Positions 6,023-11,665 of a DNA stretch of 12,475 nucleotides are shown one piece after another (the first letter of the stretch is position 1; every line of letters starts with the position of its first letter). The translations under genes and the position numbers were made by a program. The notes beneath the pieces are model-generated. The model had not been told where the DNA came from, did not search any database, and saw nothing but the letters and a program-made list of their open reading frames with translations. The stretch lies in contig CAMDBY010000030.1 in NCBI GenBank assembly GCA_945889575.1, forward strand, positions 1 to 12,475, given 5' to 3'. This stretch comes from Bifidobacterium breve. Its GTDB lineage: Bacteria > Actinomycetota > Acidimicrobiia > Acidimicrobiales > Ilumatobacteraceae.

Positions 6023-7021
6023 GTCAATTGCCCACTCATCAATAACGGCATCGTTGTCGATGACATACGCATGAGAATGCATTGCCATGGTGGGGTCAAC
6101 ATGGGCTGGGGTGACTCGAATGCGATCGCCAACCTTTGGTGTCGGTGTGCCTTCACGCGGAGCAATCGTGGTGTGCTCGTCTGAACAGAACCACACGCTG
6201 TAACCGTCAACCGTCGGGTTGCCATGGTCCATACCGAGAGACTTCAAGCCAACATCAATGACGACCCATGAGGCATTAACCGAAATCACGGTGCCAAGAA
6301 TCCAGAGTGATTGCGCAAAAGGATGCTGCAGTTGTGCGTATTGCGAATCCATCAGTGCATAACTGCCAGCTTGCACTTCGTTCACCGCGGTACCAGCGAA
6401 CATGTCGTATGTTCCGGTGCCACCAGCAGACATGATGTCGCCGCCAACATCGTTGTGCGCATGTGCAAGCAAAGTCATTGCTTCATGCACCTTGTCTTGT
6501 TTTTGTTGACGATCAGTGAGCATCATCAGGTGGCCTTCGTAACCCATCACGCCTCGAACGATGAGACCAAGTGAACGTGCTGCGTCGGCAAGCGAGCCTG
6601 CTTGCTCTGGCGTGCAACCGCAGCGGGGCAGCCCAACGTTGACATCAATGAGTACGTTTCGAATTCCGGCAGTAGATGCGGCTTGAATTGTCTCAAGCGA
6701 ATCAACAGCCACAGTGATGAGCGCAGATGATTGTGCATCGGCAAGGGCAGAGAGGCGAGCGGGGTCGACTGTTTCGTTTGCAAGCAAAATGTCGTCACCA
6801 ACTCCTGCGGCAACCAATCCAAGGATTTCTCGAGGTGTTGCGCATGTAAAAGAAAAGTGACCCACAGCAACTTGTTCAGCAGCAATTGCTGAGCACTTGT
6901 GTGCTTTCACATGGGGACGCAGTGATCGACCTGGGTGCACCGCAGCCATGGCAGCGATGTTTGATCGCATCACGGACAGGTCAATAACGGGGCATGGCGT
7001 CGGAAGACGAGAAATATCCAT
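6008..7021 (-). CDS. D-threonine aldolase-like PLP enzyme (DSD1 family)
   Basis: 337 aa, fold-type III (alanine-racemase-like barrel). RPHVKAHK (35-42) contains the PLP lysine, K39, as in D-threonine aldolase and eukaryotic-type D-serine dehydratase. The C-terminal metal site reads PAHVDP with H307 and D309; from family knowledge His-x-Asp is seen in D-threonine aldolases, whereas D-serine dehydratase uses His-x-Cys. The probable reaction is cleavage of D-threonine or another D-beta-hydroxy amino acid to glycine and aldehyde. The ATG at 7019-7021 begins only 2 nt after the last base of the tRNA on the same strand, and the family motif LPTPCPVIDL begins at residue 6, so the start is firm although no free Shine-Dalgarno exists. 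The gene is probably cotranscribed with the tRNA. It overlaps rdgB tail to tail. Confidence 0.88.
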   Translation of the reverse strand: MDISRLPTPCPVIDLSVMRSNIAAMAAVHPGRSLRPHVKAHKCSAIAAEQVAVGHFSFTCATPREILGLVAAGVGDDILLANETVDPARLSALADAQSSALITVAVDSLETIQAASTAGIRNVLIDVNVGLPRCGCTPEQAGSLADAARSLGLIVRGVMGYEGHLMMLTDRQQKQDKVHEAMTLLAHAHNDVGGDIMSAGGTGTYDMFAGTAVNEVQAGSYALMDSQYAQLQHPFAQSLWILGTVISVNASWVVIDVGLKSLGMDHGNPTVDGYSVWFCSDEHTTIAPREGTPTPKVGDRIRVTPAHVDPTMAMHSHAYVIDNDAVIDEWAIDLRGW

Positions 7022-7023
7022 AG

Positions 7024-7097
7024 TGCCGACGGAGGGACTCGAACCCTCAACATCCAGGACCTAAACCTGGCGCCTCTGCCAATTGGGCCACGTCGGC
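7024..7097 (-). tRNA. tRNA-Leu (anticodon UAG) with short variable loop
   Basis: A full cloverleaf of 74 nt folds on the minus strand. The acceptor is GCCGACG/CGTCGGC (7 bp). The D arm has a 3-bp stem GCC/GGC around AATTGGCAGA. The anticodon stem is CCAGG/CCTGG with loop TTTAGGT (anticodon TAG), the variable loop is ATGTT and the T arm is GAGGG/CCCTC with TTCGAGT. The discriminator is A and CCA is not encoded. The anticodon, G37, discriminator A and the leucine-like D arm (AATTGGyAGA) all say leucine, reading CUN codons. Bacterial leucine tRNAs normally have a long variable arm, which is missing here. It directly precedes the D-threonine-aldolase-like gene. Confidence 0.92.
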
Positions 7098-7160
7098 GAC
7101 ATGAGAAGGGTACCGCTATGTAAGAGAGGACGGCGGGCTCAGAGGTGGCAAACTGTTCAG
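7098..7160. promoter_or_regulatory. divergent region, tRNA / fold-II PLP gene
   Basis: For the tRNA, minus-strand TACCCT (7107-7112) ends 9 nt before the mature 5' end. Its context TAGCGGTACCCTTC matches the smpB upstream sequence TAGCGGTACGCTTC at 13 of 14 positions, which supports a shared promoter type. For the plus-strand gene only a poor CAAACT (7149-7154), 6 nt before the GTG, was seen. No -35 was identified for either. Confidence 0.4.
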
Positions 7161-8702
7161 GTGACTCTTACCAGCAGCCCCTCGCTTGATTCCACCCTTG
7201 ATCATTCTGTTCTCGAAGAACAACTGGGGCTTGCAGGTCATGTTTTAGACGAAGGGTCGTTGCAGAACAGTGTGCAGCGCTTTGCCGAGCAGAAGATTGT
7301 TCTGCCGATGTTCGGAGAACTCGCCGAGCCAAGTCGTATTGCGAAAGACATCACAAAGGGTGTTGACAAAAATGCGGCTGATCCGCGCAACTTGTTTCGC
7401 GTGCATTGGTACAACAACATGGCAGGCGACACAGTTGCCGTGCCAGAGCATGTGGTGCTGCCGCCGTCGTTGACGGGTATTGAGTCACCAATCATCGTTG
7501 TATTTGGAGACAGGTTCCCAATGATCACAGCGCACAAAGTTTTGGCTGCGTACTCATGCTTCGTGCCACGGGTGATTACCGGCCAATTCGACCCAACACG
7601 CCATCGCGCCGTATGGCCGTCAACAGGCAACTATGCACGCGGCGGTATTGCCATTAGTCGTCTGATGGGTTCACGCGGTGTTGCGGTTCTTCCTGCAGGT
7701 ATGTCGCAAGAGCGTTTTGATTGGCTTGATAAATGGGTTGTTGATAGGGACGACGTGGTGCGTACACCGGGCACTGAAAGCAACGTGAAAGAGATCTACG
7801 ACGCATGTAATGAAATGGCTAAAGACCCAGGCAACTTCATCTTGAATCAATTCTGTGAATTCGGAAACCATGTTGGACACTATGAAGTTACTGGTCGTGC
7901 GTTGGCACATGCCTTCGAACATGTGAAGGCAAATGGTCATTCCGATATTCGTCGTGCAGCGTGTACTTCTGCCACTGGCTCTGGGGGCACTATTGCAGCC
8001 GGTGACCGTTTGAAAGATATTTATGGCACGCGCATTGTTGCTGTTGAAGCTCTTGAGTGCCCCACAATGTTGGAAAACGGTTTTGGGGAACACAACATTC
8101 AAGGAATTGGCGACAAGCACATTCCGCTTATTCAGAACATTATGAACACTGACGTTGTAGTCGCAGTAACCGACAAAGCGACTGACGAACTTGATGTGTT
8201 GTTCAACACTCCTGCTGGTCAGAAGTATTTGGCGGAGCGTCACAATGCGAGTCCAGAACTCGTTGAGGCACTTACGCATTTTGGTTTTTCAGCAATTTGC
8301 AATGTTCTTGCTGCAATTAAGACAGCAAAGTTGTTGGGCTACGGTGCTAACGACGCGATCGTCACAATCGCCACCGATGGCAGCGACTTGTATCCGAGCG
8401 AACGCAAGAAGACAATTGCTACTCGTTTCCCTAAGGGCTTCACGGAGTTGGATGCCGCAGAAGTCTTCAGTGAGCATCTTGGTTCTGTCAGCACTGACAA
8501 CATGATTGATTGCACCGAACGTGAGCGCAACCGTATTTTTAACCTTGGCTATTACACCTGGGTGGAACAACAAGGCACTCCGCTTGCCGTATTTGAAGCT
8601 CGCCGCTCACAATCGTTCTGGCGCACAGTGCGCGGGTTTGCTCCGGTGTGGGACAACCTCATTACTGAGTTCAACCAGCGCGTTGCTCGCTTTACTAAGT
8701 AG
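7161..8702 (+). CDS. Fold-type II PLP enzyme, cysteine-synthase-like, substrate unknown
   Basis: 513 aa from the chosen GTG start, longer than the usual 300-400 aa of the fold. MITAHKVLAAYSCF carries the probable PLP lysine (K126), STGNYARGG (154-162) corresponds to the SGNxG asparagine loop of cysteine synthase, and TSATGSGGT (about 269-277) is the phosphate-binding glycine loop. ATDGSDLYPSERKK lies in the last third, followed by about 95 residues of C-terminal extension. The fold is clear; the reaction is not. The ATG at 7083 lies inside the tRNA gene and cannot be the start; GTG 7161 comes just before the first family-like residues. It is followed after 6 bp by a second fold-II enzyme, so the two likely form an operon and may act in one pathway. 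Confidence 0.8.
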   Translation: MTLTSSPSLDSTLDHSVLEEQLGLAGHVLDEGSLQNSVQRFAEQKIVLPMFGELAEPSRIAKDITKGVDKNAADPRNLFRVHWYNNMAGDTVAVPEHVVLPPSLTGIESPIIVVFGDRFPMITAHKVLAAYSCFVPRVITGQFDPTRHRAVWPSTGNYARGGIAISRLMGSRGVAVLPAGMSQERFDWLDKWVVDRDDVVRTPGTESNVKEIYDACNEMAKDPGNFILNQFCEFGNHVGHYEVTGRALAHAFEHVKANGHSDIRRAACTSATGSGGTIAAGDRLKDIYGTRIVAVEALECPTMLENGFGEHNIQGIGDKHIPLIQNIMNTDVVVAVTDKATDELDVLFNTPAGQKYLAERHNASPELVEALTHFGFSAICNVLAAIKTAKLLGYGANDAIVTIATDGSDLYPSERKKTIATRFPKGFTELDAAEVFSEHLGSVSTDNMIDCTERERNRIFNLGYYTWVEQQGTPLAVFEARRSQSFWRTVRGFAPVWDNLITEFNQRVARFTK

Positions 8703-8708
8703 TCATTC

Positions 8709-9995
8709 ATGACAGGCGTGGTCACTGGCCTCGTATGTGCAGTGTGTGGTGCACGTGAATCAATAACTACTCCGTTGTCGTGGTTGTGTCCGAATGCATC
8801 GCTGTCTGACCGACATCATGTTCTGCATTTTGAATCATCAGTAGAACCTTTTCGTCCCACTGATGATGCCAACCCATACCTTGCGTTTCGTCGGTATTTG
8901 GCGGTTGATTCATTGGGGGAGTCGCTAGGGCTAAGCGAGGCCGAGCGCGTCTCTATCATCAGGTCAGCCGATGAAGCAGTGTCGCGCATTGCGGGCACTG
9001 GCTTTTTGCGAACTCCACTAGCAAGAAGTGACGAGCTATCAGAAGCTCTCGGGTTTTCGGCCACTGGTGGCATTTGGGTCAAAGACGAAACGGCCAATGT
9101 GGGTGGTTCGCATAAGGCTCGTCACATTTTCACTGAGTTACTTCATCTGTTGATGGTGGAAGCTGCGGGTCGGGCGCCATGGACACCAACAACTCGTCCA
9201 TCGCTCGCGATTGCATCATGTGGCAATGCGGCGATTGCTGCAAGCACCTTGGCAGCTGCCATGGCGTGGCCTATCGCGGTTCATGTTCCGCCAACTGCGT
9301 CGACTGCAGTTCTGGCAACTCTTGAAACGCTCGGTGCAACGATTGTTGTGTGTCCTCGACGTGACACAGACCCGCCAGGTGATCCGTGTGTGCTGCGATT
9401 CCGTGAAGCAGTTGCCGCCGGTGCGATTCCATTCGGAGTTCAGGGCACGGAGAACGCGTGGTGTCTTGATGGTGGTCGCACCATTGGGTGGGAAATCAGT
9501 GAAGAGTTGGGTCATTTTGCAGACCGCATCTTTGTTCAGGCAGGCGGCGGTGCATTGGCTGCCTGTGTTGGCTCTTCGATGCGCATCGCCGGCGTGCATC
9601 CGACATTGCATGCAGTGCAAACACAAGGTTGTGCACCATTAGAACGTGCATGGAAGAACGCAATTGCAACTGGTGGTGCGCGTAATGCTGGTCCGCGATG
9701 GAGCGAGTGCATGTGGCCATGGGAAGAGACTCCGTCATCGTTTGCGGACGGCATCTTGGACGACGAAACGTACGACTGGATCAGCGTGCTTGACGCCATG
9801 GCAGACACGGGTGGTTCGCCTGTCGTTGTGTCAGAAGATCATCTACACCGTGCGTATGACTTGGTTCGAAATATCGGCGGTTTCAATTCCTGCGCCACAG
9901 GAATTTCAGGTTTCGCTGGTGTTCTTGCAATGCGGGACAGCATGTCGGATGACGAACGCATTGTCGTCATCGTCAGCGGAGTGTCTCGCTCTTAG
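8709..9995 (+). CDS. Threonine-synthase-like fold-type II PLP enzyme, substrate unknown
   Basis: 428 aa. The N-terminus looks like the zinc ribbon of threonine synthases: C10-x2-C13 and C27 in WLCPN, but the fourth cysteine expected near residue 30 is missing. A PLP lysine sits in NVGGSHKARH (K136), the asparagine loop is ASCGNAAIAAST (169-180), the glycine loop QAGGGAL (277-283), and the C-terminus ends IVSGVSRS. The GSHKAR lysine motif differs from GSFKDR of true threonine synthases, so a different lyase or synthase activity is likely. The start ATG is 6 bp past the stop of the first PLP gene and has no Shine-Dalgarno, suggesting coupling. The last 4 bp overlap the convergent carbonic anhydrase gene. 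Confidence 0.78.
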   Translation: MTGVVTGLVCAVCGARESITTPLSWLCPNASLSDRHHVLHFESSVEPFRPTDDANPYLAFRRYLAVDSLGESLGLSEAERVSIIRSADEAVSRIAGTGFLRTPLARSDELSEALGFSATGGIWVKDETANVGGSHKARHIFTELLHLLMVEAAGRAPWTPTTRPSLAIASCGNAAIAASTLAAAMAWPIAVHVPPTASTAVLATLETLGATIVVCPRRDTDPPGDPCVLRFREAVAAGAIPFGVQGTENAWCLDGGRTIGWEISEELGHFADRIFVQAGGGALAACVGSSMRIAGVHPTLHAVQTQGCAPLERAWKNAIATGGARNAGPRWSECMWPWEETPSSFADGILDDETYDWISVLDAMADTGGSPVVVSEDHLHRAYDLVRNIGGFNSCATGISGFAGVLAMRDSMSDDERIVVIVSGVSRS

Positions 9996-10525
9996 GGGAC
10001 GTGACGAGGGTCTGAGTCAACTTCATGAAGTTGACCAGTTTCTACGTCGTAAACGAATCCACGAATGTTGTCTTTGAAAATCACGAACGGGCTATGACCC
10101 AGTCGGTTCATTGATTGACGAACTGAGTCGTGCGGATCCTTGAATGCTTCGATAGCCCAACTAGGTCGGATACCGCAGTCGTCTTCAATCTGTTTCTTGA
10201 ACCCGTCATCTGAAATGGTTTGTAGTCCGCAGTTTGTGTGGTGAATGAGAATAATTTCTTGTGTGTTCAACAAGCGTTGGGACACCACGAGCGAGCGAAT
10301 GACGTCATCGGTCACAACTCCACCAGCATTTCGAATGATGTGGGCATCACCGTGGGCAAGGCCAAGCATCTGGAAGATGTCCATTCGGCTGTCCATGCAG
10401 GCAACGATTGCGAGATGACGCTTGGGCGCAAGGGCTAGCCCGGCATCGCGAAAGTCGGCCACAAATGTGTTGTTGTTGGCAAGGAGTTCATCGGTGTTGG
10501 GCGAGAAGTTGGGGGTTGATGACAT
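9992..10525 (-). CDS. Beta-class carbonic anhydrase
   Basis: 177 aa, similar in size to small mycobacterial beta-carbonic anhydrases such as Rv1284. It should interconvert CO2 and bicarbonate with a zinc ion. Zinc ligands are C43 in VACMDSR, H96 and C99 in IHHTNCG; D45 and R47 form the usual catalytic dyad. RNAGG (66-70) follows as expected. The start at 10523-10525 (MSSTPNFSP) gives family length; the frame stays open to 10696 only by running antisense through clpP. A -10-like CAGAAT (minus, 10532-10537) ends 6 nt upstream and no Shine-Dalgarno is seen. It is divergent from clpP and convergent with the PLP gene, so it is probably monocistronic. Cytoplasmic. Confidence 0.92.
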   Translation of the reverse strand: MSSTPNFSPNTDELLANNNTFVADFRDAGLALAPKRHLAIVACMDSRMDIFQMLGLAHGDAHIIRNAGGVVTDDVIRSLVVSQRLLNTQEIILIHHTNCGLQTISDDGFKKQIEDDCGIRPSWAIEAFKDPHDSVRQSMNRLGHSPFVIFKDNIRGFVYDVETGQLHEVDSDPRHVP

Positions 10526-10562
10526 GGGTCTATTCTGGCCGAGCAGGTAGCCTTTATCCACT
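10526..10562. promoter_or_regulatory. divergent promoters, carbonic anhydrase / clpP
   Basis: The 37-bp gap contains minus-strand CAGAAT (10532-10537), 6 nt before the carbonic anhydrase ATG, and plus-strand TAGCCT (10548-10553), 9 nt before the clpP ATG. TAGCCT is the same hexamer found upstream of mec and murI. Neither start has a well-placed Shine-Dalgarno. -35 boxes are not evident. Confidence 0.35.
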
Positions 10563-11165
10563 ATGAGTACTTCTGGACTTCCTGTCAGCCCAATGGCCAT
10601 CGATGCTGGAGGGGATCCTCGCTCCGACATTTTCACGAGATTGCTGAAAAATCGCGTCGTCATGCTTGGCACGGATGTCAACGACGACATTGCCAACCAG
10701 ATCTGCGCTCAGTTGCTATATCTCGAGGGCGAAGACGCCAATGCGGATATCTGGTTATACATCAACAGCCCTGGTGGCTCTGTCACTGCCGGAATGGCTA
10801 TCTACGACACCATGCAGTTCGTCAGTTGCAATGTTGCAACAGTGTGCATGGGGCTTGCTGCTTCTATGGGTCAGTTTCTTCTTACAGCTGGTGCTGAGGG
10901 TAAGCGCTACACCTTGCCAAACTCTCGCATCATGATGCATCAGCCACTTGCCGGTTTGCGTGGACAAGCATCAGACATTGCAATCCAAGTTGAGCAGTCA
11001 CGCTTTATCAAATTGCGCATGGCAGAACTTATTGCGCATCACTCTGGTCACACCGTTGGTGAGATTCAGGCCGATAGTGAGCGAGACCATTGGTTCAGTG
11101 CTGAAGAAGCTAAGAATTACGGCCTTGTTGACAAAGTGATCGTGAAGCGCGGAGAAATTCGCTAA
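10563..11165 (+). CDS. clpP: ATP-dependent Clp protease proteolytic subunit
   Basis: 200 aa. The serine-protease triad is complete: S101 in GLAASMGQ, H126 in MMHQPLAG and D175 in DSERD, with the same spacing as E. coli ClpP (25 and 49 residues). INSPGGSVTAGMAIYDTMQF (68-87) is the oxyanion and handle region. It forms barrel-shaped tetradecamers with ClpX or ClpC ATPases and degrades, among others, proteins tagged by tmRNA, encoded in this window. Actinobacteria usually have clpP1 and clpP2 in tandem with clpX close by; here a single clpP stands alone and the partner genes must lie elsewhere. The first ATG was used; an alternative at MAIDAGG (residue 11) would also leave the core intact. Confidence 0.96.
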   Translation: MSTSGLPVSPMAIDAGGDPRSDIFTRLLKNRVVMLGTDVNDDIANQICAQLLYLEGEDANADIWLYINSPGGSVTAGMAIYDTMQFVSCNVATVCMGLAASMGQFLLTAGAEGKRYTLPNSRIMMHQPLAGLRGQASDIAIQVEQSRFIKLRMAELIAHHSGHTVGEIQADSERDHWFSAEEAKNYGLVDKVIVKRGEIR

Positions 11166-11169
11166 GTAT

Positions 11170-11190
11170 CTCTACGGAGCAACCGTAGAG
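11170..11190. terminator. bidirectional hairpin between clpP and lipoprotein gene
   Basis: CTCTACGG (11170-11177) and CCGTAGAG (11183-11190) form a perfect 8-bp stem with a 5-nt loop, 5 nt after the clpP stop. It overlaps the last codons and the stop of the convergent lipoprotein gene. There is no T tract on either side, so it would be a non-canonical terminator or 3' stabiliser serving both genes. Confidence 0.55.
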
Positions 11191-11624
11191 GTTGTCGTAG
11201 CGATAGTCGTTGTGGGTAAACGCGGCGGATCAATATTGAGCCCTGTTGAGATATCAACTGCACAGGTGCTCTTGACCCAGTCACGCACATTCAACGCTGA
11301 CTGATTTGCTGCATATGTGGCATCTGCCATTTTTTGAAGCGCCTCTTTGTCAGATGGGTCGACGCGTGATGCGTCTTGTAGCAACCCGGTCAGAATCGCA
11401 AAATCACCTTCAATGGAGAGCGGCGCTCGCTTGAGAAGTCGCTCGTAACGATCAACCATGGCCCTCACATCAGTTCCCGTACCCATGGGCTGACCAATGG
11501 CAGGTAATTCACGACCAAGTTGTGCGCAGAAACTCGAACCTGTGCGTGCTGGGGCAGCGCATCCGGATAGCACAAGTATCAAACCTATGGCTGTTGCCAA
11601 AACTGCAGTCCTTCTCGCACACAT
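11172..11624 (-). CDS. Small secreted lipoprotein, function unknown
   Basis: 150 aa. The N-terminus has basic MCARR, a hydrophobic stretch (about 7-20) and a lipobox LSGC with C22 as the lipidated residue, so the mature protein should be anchored to the outer face of the membrane. The mature part has two further cysteines (C33 in SSFCAQ and C121 in KSTCAV) that might form a disulfide, a mostly helical charged centre, and a Thr/Pro/Ser-rich tail TTTIATTTSTVAP typical of linker or wall-spanning ends. I do not recognise a domain. The -10-like GATAAT (minus, 11632-11637) ends 7 nt before the ATG and no Shine-Dalgarno is visible. It is divergent from comM. Confidence 0.75.
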   Translation of the reverse strand: MCARRTAVLATAIGLILVLSGCAAPARTGSSFCAQLGRELPAIGQPMGTGTDVRAMVDRYERLLKRAPLSIEGDFAILTGLLQDASRVDPSDKEALQKMADATYAANQSALNVRDWVKSTCAVDISTGLNIDPPRLPTTTIATTTSTVAP

Positions 11625-11665
11625 CTAGTCGATTATCACAGACTCGAACCCAAAGGGGACAGCAC
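11625..11665. promoter_or_regulatory. bidirectional -10 between lipoprotein gene and comM
   Basis: The 7 bp GATTATC (11631-11637) gives GATTAT on the plus strand and GATAAT on the minus strand, both close to the -10 consensus. The lipoprotein mRNA would then be nearly leaderless, while the comM mRNA would have about 23 nt of leader containing the Shine-Dalgarno-like AAAGGGGA (11652-11659), 6 nt before its ATG. Confidence 0.45.

Noticed and set aside
7057..7070. Suppressor tRNA reading UAG stop codons
   Set aside because: The anticodon itself is UAG (reads CUA/CUN); a UAG suppressor would need anticodon CUA.
7083..7160. Start of the first fold-II PLP gene at ATG 7083 or 7101
   Set aside because: 7083 is inside the tRNA gene; both add basic residues unlike the family. 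GTG 7161 is better, though the true start still needs mapping.
10526..10696. Longer carbonic anhydrase start at 10696
   Set aside because: The extension is antisense to the clpP coding region and is absent from the family.
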